33,417 nucleotides of DNA. Source: JAVVSR01 sp964604875 (GTDB taxonomy: Bacteria > Bacillota > Clostridia > Christensenellales > CAG-917). The position numbers were made by a program, and so were the translations under genes. The notes under the pieces were generated by a model. The model saw nothing but the letters and a program-made list of their open reading frames with translations. It was not told the DNA's origin and ran no database searches. The stretch lies in assembly GCA_964604875.1 (NCBI GenBank), contig CAZSAC010000015.1:1-33417 (forward strand), written 5' to 3'. This document shows, piece after piece, positions 8,996-16,949 of the stretch (its first letter is position 1; each line of letters begins with the position of its first letter).

Positions 8996-9063
8996 TATTT
9001 TCAAACACTTTGTTTAAAAGTTAAAAAAATAACAAAGAATTTAAGGGAATATGTCGAATACTT

Positions 9064-9465
9064 TTATTTTTTAGCTTTAAATTTTTTCACAAGCGGAGGA
9101 ATAAAAAGATAAGCGGCTCCCAAAACAATCAAAAAAATACCAAAAGCTTGTCTTAGCACTTCGGTTTCCACTTTTGTTGCAAAAATTGCAGAAATTGCCG
9201 CAGTAATAACAGCGGGAACAATCAAAAACGGAACCCCGTTCCAAACCACAAATTTGTTCTTGATATGAATGATAAGCGCAATAACGCTCATCGGGATAAA
9301 CGACACTAAATTTATAAGCTGAGCAGTCCTTTGAGGCACGTCCAAACAAATGGAAAGCATCGGAATAAGAAGCGTCCCTCCGCCCATTCCCATACCGCCT
9401 AAAAGCCCTCCGATAATACCAACTAAAATATAAACAAAATACATATAAGTCACTTTAACTGCCAT
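9064..9465 (-). CDS. TauE/SafE-type half-size permease (second of pair)
   Basis: The 133-residue hydrophobic protein has about four membrane helices and the family's glycine-rich first-helix motif GIIGGLLGGMGMGGG near residues 16-30. TauE/SafE proteins (DUF81) export sulfite, sulfoacetate or related anions and are normally about 250 residues, made of two such repeats. This gene encodes one repeat and its neighbour at 9487 the other. No strong ribosome site precedes the ATG at 9465; an ATG at 9444 (MYFVYILVGIIGG) is an equally likely start. The gap to the upstream partner is 21 bp. Confidence 0.8.
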   Translation of the reverse strand: MAVKVTYMYFVYILVGIIGGLLGGMGMGGGTLLIPMLSICLDVPQRTAQLINLVSFIPMSVIALIIHIKNKFVVWNGVPFLIVPAVITAAISAIFATKVETEVLRQAFGIFLIVLGAAYLFIPPLVKKFKAKK

Positions 9466-9486
9466 AAATTAGCATTTAACTAAGTT

Positions 9487-9879
9487 TTATGGCAATAACA
9501 TTCTTACTCCCGCAATAATCATAATAATGTAAAAAATTGTCGAAATCCACTTTGCCGAAAGCTTAGACAACAAAAATGCGCCCGCTATTCCGCCTAAAAT
9601 CACACCTATGGTTACCGGTGACATCCATTGCTCTCCGCTTACTCCGTTTATAACGTAAACAACCGCGCTGATTACGGTCAGCGGAAGTATTATCGCAATA
9701 GCGGTGGCGTGGCTTTGTTTTTCAGATAGTTTCAACACCGAGGTGAGTATAGGAATAAGCACCATTCCGCCTCCGCCACCCAAGAATCCGCAAATAAATC
9801 CCGTGGCGCAACCGCAGGTTATCAGCGTTAAATTTTTTGTCGTTTTTTGTAGTCGACTTTTCTCGGCATATTTCTCCAT
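9487..9879 (-). CDS. TauE/SafE-type half-size permease (first of pair)
   Basis: This 130-residue protein has a short basic cytoplasmic N-terminus and about four membrane helices with the motif GFICGFLGGGGGMVLIPIL near residues 28-46, the same first-helix motif as its partner. I use the ATG at 9879; the frame can extend to a TTG at 9918, and neither has a convincing ribosome site. As half-size genes in tandem, the two probably form a heterodimer equal to one full TauE/SafE anion exporter. Substrate unknown. It is divergent from the large surface protein at 10032. Confidence 0.8.
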   Translation of the reverse strand: MEKYAEKSRLQKTTKNLTLITCGCATGFICGFLGGGGGMVLIPILTSVLKLSEKQSHATAIAIILPLTVISAVVYVINGVSGEQWMSPVTIGVILGGIAGAFLLSKLSAKWISTIFYIIMIIAGVRMLLP

Positions 9880-9942
9880 ACGGCTATTATTCGCTAAGCT
9901 TAGAAAAAAATTCCTCAAATTTGTTGGAAAGCTTAAAAATAA

Positions 9943-9971
9943 TTGCCAAATGTTTTTTTATGTATTATAAT
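9943..9971 (+). promoter_or_regulatory. Promoter of the large surface lipoprotein gene
   Basis: TTGCCA (9943-9948), a 17-bp spacer and a perfect TATAAT (9966-9971) give a strong sigma-A-like promoter; the leader would be about 54 nt. The -10 lies within TTATAATA, so TATAAT also reads on the minus strand and may help drive the divergent permease pair, though no -35 is clear there. Confidence 0.7.
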
Positions 9972-10031
9972 GCAGAGGTATATAATTTTATATATAAAGC
10001 AACTTAGATGCTAGAATAGACAGGAGTTAAA

Positions 10032-13000
10032 ATGAACAAAAACGCTTTAAGAAAATTTCTTACTCTTTTATTGATTCTTATGCTTGTGTCGTCCATGGTT
10101 CTTATGGTCGCTTGTAAAGATGAGACTACAGACCCGGGCGATTCGGATTCGGATAAAACTGAAACTGCCGAGCCAAGTTTTTCTAACGGAAACTTTGGCT
10201 CTGTAAACACGCCAGCTTCCGATGCAGAGGATAAATTACAGCCTTATGTCCCCGTTAAATGGAACGGAGTTGGTCCCACAACCGCGCAAATAAGCCCTTC
10301 TGATACAAGCAAGGCTTTCCCCGCAGCAGGCAATACCGTGAGCGGAGTTATCACCTTGACAGACGAGATTTATAACAGCGCAAAAAGTAAATGGAACAAT
10401 CTTCCGTTGTTTTCCAAAAACCCCAATACTAGCGAGGGCTATAACAAAGACGACAACGTTTTGATGATTTACAGCAAGGAAGCGTCCTATTATCACTATA
10501 CTTCCTCCAGCTTTTCGATTGCCCAAAATACCGATTATGTTTTAACTGTTGACGTAAAAACACAAGATATCGCAGGCAACAGCAAGGCCTCTGCCGATTT
10601 ACCCAAAACAGCAGGCGCGCGCGTATATCTTTTCGGTTCCAGCTCTCTCTACTCCGAATACGTCGGCATTGATACAAATGGAGAATGGACAACCTATACC
10701 TTCTATATTCAAGGCGCTGTTAATGCAAGCAAGACGGCATATTTGTTATTAGGCTTAGGCAAAGGCGATACCACCTCCGCCAACACCAGCGAATATTTGA
10801 CAAGCGGTTACGCTTTCTTTGATAACGTTACCCTCACAGCTATCCCCTCGTCTAGTCAAGACACTTATGAAAACGCTGTGGAATCTTCTACTGTTAAAAA
10901 GGTTTCGACACAGGTTCCTAACGCCGAATTCGATTTCGTAACCAATAAAAAGCCCAACCTTTACTCTTTAAAAGGCACTTCGACCGTTGCCGTTTATAAC
11001 CAAGTTAACACAAACGCGCAATATTTTGAAGCTACAAAAGAAGGTTTGGGACTGACAGAAAACCCCTCCACCCCTAACGGCTCTGACGGAAACGTTTATA
11101 TGATTTCCAACTCTACAGCCTCGTATATCGGCTTTTCCACCTCAAATATGATGGTGTTTGAAAGAGGTACGGCGTATCAAATTTCAATGTGGGTGAAAAC
11201 TGTTGACGTCTCCAGTTCGGGCGCTACTCTCGTTTTGAGTATGGCGTCAGACGATTCTTCCGACGATATAGAAATTACAGGCATAAACACCAATGGCGAA
11301 TGGAAACTTTATAGTTTCTATGTCTATTCCAACCAAAACGTCGCTTCTCAATTCTATTTCCAATTCTGGCTTGGCACCAACAAGAAGGAAGATAACTCCT
11401 CTTATACAAGCGGTACGGCATTTTTTGATAAGCTTTCCGTAAACAAGTTGGATATCGTCACCGATTTTGCCGACGCAGTTGACGCTGCAGACAATCTTGA
11501 CGCAGGCAAATCAGTTAAGGATTTAACTACAAGCAAATCCGACAATATGATTCAAAACGGTTATTTTGATTCTACCACCGGTTTGACCGGTTGGGAAATT
11601 GCAACCGACACCGATGGAAACGGCGCGCCCGTTGCAAACAGATACAACGGTTTTGATACCTCCAAAGTTTCCTTACAGATTGTTGACTGTGACGATAAAA
11701 TTACAATCGGAGATAAAACCTTAGATGCGTCGGGTATTCCTTATCGCGTATTTTCCGACGAAGTTATGATGGTATACGCGCCTAGCGCAACTCAATATAA
11801 ACTGAACTATAACAAAAACACTTTAACTCTTCAACCGTATACTGCGTATAGATTTAGCGCTTGGGTTAAAACCACCGACGTTCAAAGCACGGCTGGCGTT
11901 GGCATTGAAATCAAGTCCGGCGATGACGTATTGGCGTCGTTTGCAAACTTGAATACCACCGACGCTACCGACGACTTAAACGGCTATAAAGAGGTTGTTT
12001 GCTTCTTCTATACCGACAGTAAATCTCATGATATCACCTTCTCAATTTCTTTCGGAAGCGGTACCAAATGGACAAGCACAACCTTGTTCCAAGGCGCGGC
12101 TTATGTGTCTAACGTGTCTTTAACCGAAAACACTTATTCCGCTTTCAGTAGCGCGTCTACCAGCGGTTCCTATGCAAAGAAATACAACTTTAACGATACT
12201 GTTTCAAATTCCTTTACCAACGGTTCTTTCGCAAACTACGATTACAACAAAACCGAAGGTCTTGCAACGGGTGGTATGGTTAACGGTTCTTTCAGCAAAA
12301 ACTTTGGCGTTCCTTCCGGTTGGACATCTATTATCACACCTTCCAAGGGCGTTGGCGGTATTGTTAATATCAATAACGAGGCGCTAAAATCAAGCATCGC
12401 ATCTCAGACGGGCTTGATGAGCGTTAACGCGTTGAATAATCTTTTCTTCACAAATCCCGACGGCGACAAAGACTTATATGAGCTTTGCGGTTCTCCCTAT
12501 GCCCTAATGCTCGCTTGTCCCGACGAAACAGGAAAAGAGTTTGTATCCTATGGCTATAAAAACTCCAGCACCGTCACACTAACCGCCGATTCCTATTATG
12601 AAATCAGCGTTATGGTTAAGACTATCGGAGAAACCAAAGCCAGCGTTTACCTCATCGCGGACAGCGCATACGATACTAATACGTCTTTTACCAATATCAA
12701 CACAACTGCCGTTACTCAAACAAACGGCTGGCAAAAATATACCTTCCGCATTAAAGTCGGCGTTTCAAACGTCAGCGTTCAACTTGGGCTCTATTTAGGA
12801 CAAAACAACAAGCCCGCTGACGCAGACGAGGCTGATATTGCAACAGGCGGCGTAGTATTCTTTGACAGCGTAACACAAAAAACCATTGACAAAAAAGCTT
12901 TTGATGCGGAAAACACCGATAACAACGTTCTAAAGGTTGAATTGGCAGTTGACAGCTTTGGCTTATCCAGCTCACACGAAGACACAAGCTATCTCACCCC

Positions 13001-13802
13001 TACAAGCAGTTGGACGGGTTCCGATAATGTTTTGAAAGACGATACCGCTGAATACAACACAGGTATCTTGAGCATTGACTCATATAACTTCAATTTGCTC
13101 GACCCGGCCGACAGAGACGCCATTAAGGCTGCCCTAGCTCCTCATACCGGCACAAACTTGTTGGTCATCAACAATAAAACGGCGGGCGCATATAGCTTTA
13201 AATCCACAGGGAAAACCTTGGCGAAGGGCACTTTCCACCGCATAAGCGTTTGGGCAAAAACTTACGGACTTCCCGAAGGGGCTTCAGCTTATATTAAATT
13301 GAATATCCCCAACAAGTTCAATGTGGACAATGAAAACAGATTCACCGTAAATGGTACTGAATACGTCCGTTATGATTATTATATTGCCACTGAAGCGAGT
13401 ACGGCAATTTCCAGCGCAGTGATTGAATTGGGCTTGGGTTATGTTGAAGGAGAAACTTCTCATTACACCACCGGCTACGCAATCTTTGACGACGTTGAGT
13501 TTGCAACCATCTCTGAAGACGATTTCAAGGCGGCAACCGCAGGAGATACAGTTAAAAAGTACACCGATACTCCCGACTCCTCTGTCACGCCCGAAACTCC
13601 GCCGAAAGATGAAGATACCGATACCAACAAGACCATTGATTTCGACTGGATACTCTTTAGCTCACTATTCTTTGGCGCGGTACTAATTGTTGTTTTAATT
13701 GTTTACTATATTAAACGCTACGCTCCTAAGAGAAAGAAGACAAATCGCAAACCTTCCGACGAAAAAGAACAAGAAGAAAAATACAAAAATCTGAACGATT
13801 AA
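10032..13802 (+). CDS. Large modular cell-surface lipoprotein with C-terminal membrane anchor
   Basis: The 1256-residue protein starts with a lipoprotein signal peptide ending in MVAC (C28), then an acidic, Thr/Ser-rich linker. Five copies of a beta-rich module follow. Each opens with a Y-x-hydrophobic-VKT strand (169-177, 382-390, 606-614, 856-864, 1069-1077) and closes with a G-x-A-FFD-type strand (near 258, 460, 688, 940, 1147), with NGEW or NGW before the middle strands. This resembles carbohydrate-binding jelly-roll modules, but I cannot name the family. Residues 1206-1228 form a membrane helix followed by a basic tail (KRYAPKRKK), so the C-terminus should be cytoplasmic. Ribosome site AGGAG is just upstream. 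A role in glycan binding or adhesion is inference; no catalytic residues were recognised. Confidence 0.85.
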   Translation: MNKNALRKFLTLLLILMLVSSMVLMVACKDETTDPGDSDSDKTETAEPSFSNGNFGSVNTPASDAEDKLQPYVPVKWNGVGPTTAQISPSDTSKAFPAAGNTVSGVITLTDEIYNSAKSKWNNLPLFSKNPNTSEGYNKDDNVLMIYSKEASYYHYTSSSFSIAQNTDYVLTVDVKTQDIAGNSKASADLPKTAGARVYLFGSSSLYSEYVGIDTNGEWTTYTFYIQGAVNASKTAYLLLGLGKGDTTSANTSEYLTSGYAFFDNVTLTAIPSSSQDTYENAVESSTVKKVSTQVPNAEFDFVTNKKPNLYSLKGTSTVAVYNQVNTNAQYFEATKEGLGLTENPSTPNGSDGNVYMISNSTASYIGFSTSNMMVFERGTAYQISMWVKTVDVSSSGATLVLSMASDDSSDDIEITGINTNGEWKLYSFYVYSNQNVASQFYFQFWLGTNKKEDNSSYTSGTAFFDKLSVNKLDIVTDFADAVDAADNLDAGKSVKDLTTSKSDNMIQNGYFDSTTGLTGWEIATDTDGNGAPVANRYNGFDTSKVSLQIVDCDDKITIGDKTLDASGIPYRVFSDEVMMVYAPSATQYKLNYNKNTLTLQPYTAYRFSAWVKTTDVQSTAGVGIEIKSGDDVLASFANLNTTDATDDLNGYKEVVCFFYTDSKSHDITFSISFGSGTKWTSTTLFQGAAYVSNVSLTENTYSAFSSASTSGSYAKKYNFNDTVSNSFTNGSFANYDYNKTEGLATGGMVNGSFSKNFGVPSGWTSIITPSKGVGGIVNINNEALKSSIASQTGLMSVNALNNLFFTNPDGDKDLYELCGSPYALMLACPDETGKEFVSYGYKNSSTVTLTADSYYEISVMVKTIGETKASVYLIADSAYDTNTSFTNINTTAVTQTNGWQKYTFRIKVGVSNVSVQLGLYLGQNNKPADADEADIATGGVVFFDSVTQKTIDKKAFDAENTDNNVLKVELAVDSFGLSSSHEDTSYLTPTSSWTGSDNVLKDDTAEYNTGILSIDSYNFNLLDPADRDAIKAALAPHTGTNLLVINNKTAGAYSFKSTGKTLAKGTFHRISVWAKTYGLPEGASAYIKLNIPNKFNVDNENRFTVNGTEYVRYDYYIATEASTAISSAVIELGLGYVEGETSHYTTGYAIFDDVEFATISEDDFKAATAGDTVKKYTDTPDSSVTPETPPKDEDTDTNKTIDFDWILFSSLFFGAVLIVVLIVYYIKRYAPKRKKTNRKPSDEKEQEEKYKNLND

Positions 13803-13813
13803 AAATCTAATCC

Positions 13814-13850
13814 AAAACCCCTTCGGCAATATCCGAAGGGGTTTTTGTTT
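13814..13850 (+). terminator. Terminator after the surface lipoprotein gene
   Basis: A 13-bp perfect stem (AAAACCCCTTCGG, 13814-13826, and its complement, 13833-13845) with a 6-nt loop is followed by TTTTTG and TTTTAT. It lies just after the stop at 13802 and before the flippase gene, so the flippase likely needs its own promoter or read-through. Confidence 0.93.
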
Positions 13851-13889
13851 TATCCTCATATTTTTAAACTGCAAGTCATAACTTATACT

Positions 13890-15431
13890 ATGTTTGGAAA
13901 AGATAACACTAAAAAAACATTAAGTAACGCAGTTGTTTTGGTTTCGGCATACGCTGTTTCAACCCGACTGTTGGCTTTCTTCTTTAAAATCTATCTATCA
14001 AGAAGTCTTGGCGCAGAGGTTGTAGGTTTATATCAGATGTGCCTCTCTATGTTCTTTCTGTTGGTATCCTTTGCCGCCTCGGGCATACCTGTGGTTCTTT
14101 CAAGAAAAATAGCCGAAGATACGGCAATAGGTTCAAATAAATCCAATAAATATCTTTCTTCTGCAATGATAATCAGCGCGATTATCGCCACCATTATCGC
14201 CGTCGTTTTTTATGTGTTCAATAAGCCTTTAACCAAAATCTTTGCCGACCCGCGCGCAATGCCGATGTTTTTATTGATGTTGCCTGCTTTATTCACCACC
14301 TGTATATACAATTCGGTGCGGGGTTGGTTTTGGGGTATGCGAGATTTTAATTCATTCAGTCTTGCTGAGCTTACCGAGGAAGTTTTTAGAATATTTTTTG
14401 GGGTTTTGCTTATCGCCGGTTGCACGGCGTGGCTGACGGATAATGAAGCAGTCGCCTTGTCGTTTGCTATCTCTGACTTTGCTTGCGCGGCTACGTTGAT
14501 TTTCATCTTTTTTAAAAAGAAAGGGAAACTGGAAAAACCAACAGGATATAAAACCTTGCTTAAATCCAGCGTCCCTATAACTGCGATGCGAACTTGTGGC
14601 GGACTGATTACCACCTTAACCGCCCTAATATTGCCCCTTATGTTGGTTGCCGTGGGCGGTTTGACGATGTCAGAGGCGACAGCCACCTTCGGGCGTGTTA
14701 CGGGTATGGCGATGCCACTTTTGATGGCTCCAACCACGCTCACAAGCGCGCTTAGCATTGTTTTAATACCCGAAATCGCCGCATCCAACGCCAAAGAGGA
14801 CAAAAGCGAACTCAACCGCCGAGTAAATAACAGTATAATGTTTTCTGTTGTCGTATCGGCTTTCTTCTGTATCCTATACATTCCGTTAGGAAAAGAAGTT
14901 ACGGAAATCGTTTTTTCTGACCGTTTTGCAGGAGAATACCTATCCTATGCGGCAGTCCTGCTTTTCCCGATAGGCTTAAATCAAGTTACGCTTTCTATGC
15001 TAAATTCTCTAGGCTTGGAAAAAGAGACCTTTAAAAACTATATTGTAGGCACTATTCTTTTGCTTGCGTCGCTTTTCCTGCTTCCAAAATACGTCGGCGT
15101 ATATTCGGTTGCAATCGGCACTGGCTTGTGCTTTACGCTGTCAACCATTTTAAATTTACGTCTATTAAAACGCCACGTCAAGTTAACAGACGACCTTAAA
15201 AAACCCTTCCTTGCCGTTGCATTAATGCCTGTCTGTTGCGCAATCGCCTATCTGCTTAAATGGCTTTTGATGCCAATTATGCCTGAATTGCTTGCAGTAA
15301 TTTTGGCAGGCGGTATTCCGATGTCACTATACGTCGCTTTTGCCGTCGCATACGACATAATCAGTTTTGCGCGTTTTCGGTTTATAAAGGTTTGGCTAAA
15401 AAAAGCTACGCATTTTTGGAGAAAAGCTTAA
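13890..15431 (+). CDS. SpoVB/MATE-like polysaccharide or lipid-II flippase
   Basis: The 513-residue polytopic protein has about 14 membrane helices and the SpoVB-type N-terminus: LSNAVVLVSAYAVSTRLLAF, then YLSRSLGAEVVGLYQM and GIPVVLSRKIAED. Members move lipid-linked glycans such as lipid II or spore-cortex precursors across the membrane. The frame stays open to a TTG at 13845, but that falls inside the terminator, so I start at the ATG at 13890. No ribosome site is evident there; TATACT directly abuts the ATG. The 3' end overlaps the convergent folT by 26 bp. A general flippase role is safe; a link to sporulation is not shown. Confidence 0.88.
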   Translation: MFGKDNTKKTLSNAVVLVSAYAVSTRLLAFFFKIYLSRSLGAEVVGLYQMCLSMFFLLVSFAASGIPVVLSRKIAEDTAIGSNKSNKYLSSAMIISAIIATIIAVVFYVFNKPLTKIFADPRAMPMFLLMLPALFTTCIYNSVRGWFWGMRDFNSFSLAELTEEVFRIFFGVLLIAGCTAWLTDNEAVALSFAISDFACAATLIFIFFKKKGKLEKPTGYKTLLKSSVPITAMRTCGGLITTLTALILPLMLVAVGGLTMSEATATFGRVTGMAMPLLMAPTTLTSALSIVLIPEIAASNAKEDKSELNRRVNNSIMFSVVVSAFFCILYIPLGKEVTEIVFSDRFAGEYLSYAAVLLFPIGLNQVTLSMLNSLGLEKETFKNYIVGTILLLASLFLLPKYVGVYSVAIGTGLCFTLSTILNLRLLKRHVKLTDDLKKPFLAVALMPVCCAIAYLLKWLLMPIMPELLAVILAGGIPMSLYVAFAVAYDIISFARFRFIKVWLKKATHFWRKA

Positions 15432-16011
15432 AGATTTTGGAAAACAAAGGGAACATCGCAATAGTCAATGCCAAATTCATCAAAACTATAGGGGTTTGCA
15501 ACGTGGCTCGTGTGCCAAGATACACCCAAAACGACGCGCCTTTGGATAAACCCAAAAGATACAAAGCATAGGTGTTTAAAAGCAAAGTGCAAACGCAATA
15601 GCATAAGATATAGCTTAAAATAATTTGGACATAAGGCAAGCCCTTGAAATCAAGCTTTGAAAGAGCAAGCTTTGCCACCGCAGGGAAAAGTCCTATTAAG
15701 CAAGAGCTGACCAAAATAATCGGATTTGGAGCGCCTGTTGCCAAAAGACAGCCGATAAGGTCGCCCAATCCGCCTACCAATATGCCCGAAACTCCGCCAA
15801 AAAAATAGCCCGCAAAGAAACATATCGTATACGTTAGCGTAACCTTTATTGTTCCTATCCGTGGAGAAATTGCGCCGATTGCAACGTTTATGGCAATCAT
15901 CATTGCCAAATAAGCAATTTTCGTCGTGGTAAAATAAGGTGTTTTTTTGGGGAGCGCCACTTTGATTTTTTGGTCAAGCGCGGCTTGCTCAACACTTTGG
16001 GAATTAAACAT
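15406..16011 (-). CDS. folT: Folate-specific ECF transporter S component
   Basis: The 201-residue protein has about six membrane helices with S-component features: ISPRIGTIKVTLTYTICFFAG (about 48-68) and GGVSGILVGGLGDLIGCLL just after. FolT captures folates and docks with a shared EcfA-A'-T energising module, which is not in this window. I start at 16011 because GGAGG lies 6 nt upstream; an open frame to 16095 reads through the riboswitch. The folate assignment rests largely on the THF riboswitch in its leader, a known pairing in Bacillota. Its stop lies inside the 3' end of the convergent flippase gene. Confidence 0.92.
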   Translation of the reverse strand: MFNSQSVEQAALDQKIKVALPKKTPYFTTTKIAYLAMMIAINVAIGAISPRIGTIKVTLTYTICFFAGYFFGGVSGILVGGLGDLIGCLLATGAPNPIILVSSCLIGLFPAVAKLALSKLDFKGLPYVQIILSYILCYCVCTLLLNTYALYLLGLSKGASFWVYLGTRATLQTPIVLMNLALTIAMFPLFSKIFKLFSKNA

Positions 16012-16015
16012 AAAA

Positions 16016-16033
16016 AACCTCCAATAAGAGGTT
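16016..16033 (-). promoter_or_regulatory. SD-sequestering, terminator-like hairpin of the folT riboswitch
   Basis: On the minus strand AACCTC (16028-16033) pairs perfectly with GAGGTT (16016-16021) around a TTATTG loop. The right arm overlaps the folT ribosome site GGAGG (16018-16022) and runs into TTTT just before the ATG. It could hide the ribosome site or act as a short terminator. Pairing is seen in the sequence; the mode of control is inferred. Confidence 0.7.
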
Positions 16034-16042
16034 CGGTGCAAC

Positions 16043-16063
16043 TTTCCGCAAGCTTTGCGGAAA
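16043..16063 (-). promoter_or_regulatory. Perfect 9-bp hairpin in the folT leader
   Basis: TTTCCGCAA and its complement surround a 3-nt loop between the THF aptamer and the SD hairpin. No U-tract follows, so it is not a terminator. It may be a rigid spacer or part of the expression platform. Confidence 0.6.
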
Positions 16064-16069
16064 ATAAAT

Positions 16070-16164
16070 GCAGCGAACGCGACAATCCACCGCAACTGCG
16101 AGGCAGTTTTCGTTTACGGGCGACATCCCATCCCGTAACACTTAACGCAAATTGTCTACTCTGC
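16070..16164 (-). promoter_or_regulatory. Tetrahydrofolate (THF) riboswitch aptamer upstream of folT
   Basis: The minus strand holds the THF-I class aptamer: P1 from GCAG (16161-16164) and CTGC (16070-16073), P2 from GACAAT with ATTGTC, the conserved GCGTTAAGTG strand, P3 TTACGGG/CCCGTAA enclosing the hallmark loop ATGGGATGTCG, and P4 AACTGC/GCAGTT. The loop and the TTAAGTG strand are the class signature. This riboswitch binds reduced folates and lowers expression of folate transport or synthesis genes. It starts a few nt after the predicted transcription start and lies about 60 nt before folT, which it presumably represses when folate is plentiful. Confidence 0.95.
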
Positions 16165-16174
16165 TTTTTTGTTT

Positions 16175-16183
16175 ATTATAACA
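16175..16183 (-). promoter_or_regulatory. Extended -10 promoter of folT
   Basis: The minus strand reads TGTTATAAT, a perfect TATAAT (16175-16180) with the TG extension. No good -35 is seen, as is usual for extended -10 promoters. Transcription would start around 16168, a few bases before the riboswitch P1 stem, which supports the call. Confidence 0.65.
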
Positions 16184-16208
16184 CACAAATTCTAAAGTCG
16201 GTATGCTT

Positions 16209-16238
16209 TTGTATAAATTTTTTGGGCAAATATATACT
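16209..16238 (+). promoter_or_regulatory. Possible promoter giving a leaderless YetF-like transcript
   Basis: TTGTAT (16209-16214), 18 bp, then TATACT (16233-16238). Six bases after the -10 comes the ATG at 16245, so transcription would begin at or next to the start codon. No ribosome site precedes this ATG. The -35 match is poor. Confidence 0.4.
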
Positions 16239-16244
16239 AGCATT

Positions 16245-16949
16245 ATGCTAATAATTTTTATTCGGGCTATAATACTCTATCTATTTCTTTTAATAGCGAT
16301 GAGGCTTATGGGCAAGCGACAGTTATCCGAGCTTCAGCCCTTTGAATTTGCAATCACACTTGTGGCTGCAGAATTGGCTTGTATACCTATGGCTGACAAT
16401 ACCATTCCGATTATATACGGTATGGTGCCGATTTTAACCTTGGTGTTTTTGCATAATCTATTTACGATTATCGAGGGGAAAAGTCATCGCGCCAGAAAGC
16501 TTTTAAACGGAAAGCCCGTCATAATAATCTCGGAAGGCGTCATAGACTGCAAAATGCTTTATAAATGCGGGTTGACAATCAACGATATTTTGGAAAGTAT
16601 GCGTTCGCAAGGCTATTTTAATATCGGGGATATTCAATACGCCATATTTGAAACCAACGGACAACTCAGCATATTGCCAAAATTTTTGCAGGCTCCTGTC
16701 GTCAATCAATCGCTGAGTATTGAGGGAGATGAGCCTTTATTGCCATATAATATAATTCAAGAAGGTAAATTTATGGGCGAAAATTTAACAAAGCTTACGC
16801 CCGCTATGGAGCGAAACAAAATTGAAGAACTGCTTAAAAAACTAAAAATAACTAAAAAAAATATCTTTTTGTTGACAATAGCGGGTTCGGATATATTTCT
16901 CCAAACGTATGACGGCAAAATAGTAAACACAACAAGGGAGAAAATATGA
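16245..16949 (+). CDS. YetF/DUF421-family membrane protein
   Basis: The 234-residue protein has three N-terminal membrane helices, with MRLMGKRQLSELQPFEFAI after the first (the DUF421/YetF signature) and LNGKPVIIISEGVID opening the cytoplasmic YetF domain. Family members occur widely in Bacillota; their biochemical role is not settled. I start at 16245 because MLIIFIRAIILY aligns with family N-termini; an in-frame ATG at 16203 would add 14 residues, and neither has a ribosome site. The next gene overlaps by 4 bp and encodes DUF4363, the usual partner, so the two probably act together at the membrane. Confidence 0.88.
   Translation: MLIIFIRAIILYLFLLIAMRLMGKRQLSELQPFEFAITLVAAELACIPMADNTIPIIYGMVPILTLVFLHNLFTIIEGKSHRARKLLNGKPVIIISEGVIDCKMLYKCGLTINDILESMRSQGYFNIGDIQYAIFETNGQLSILPKFLQAPVVNQSLSIEGDEPLLPYNIIQEGKFMGENLTKLTPAMERNKIEELLKKLKITKKNIFLLTIAGSDIFLQTYDGKIVNTTREKI

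Noticed and set aside
9000..9060. Possible terminator after the permease pair
   Set aside because: Only CTTTGTT/AACAAAG arms of 7 weak pairs around a 16-nt loop are seen, with no clear U-tract.
13845..13889. N-terminal extension of the flippase from a TTG
   Set aside because: The TTG is inside the terminator stem-tail of the preceding gene and the added residues do not match the family.
14210..14881. A 223-codon open frame on the minus strand inside the flippase gene
   Set aside because: It lies wholly antisense to a clear membrane protein gene; its sequence shows the reversed hydrophobic pattern of that gene and no family motif or ribosome site.
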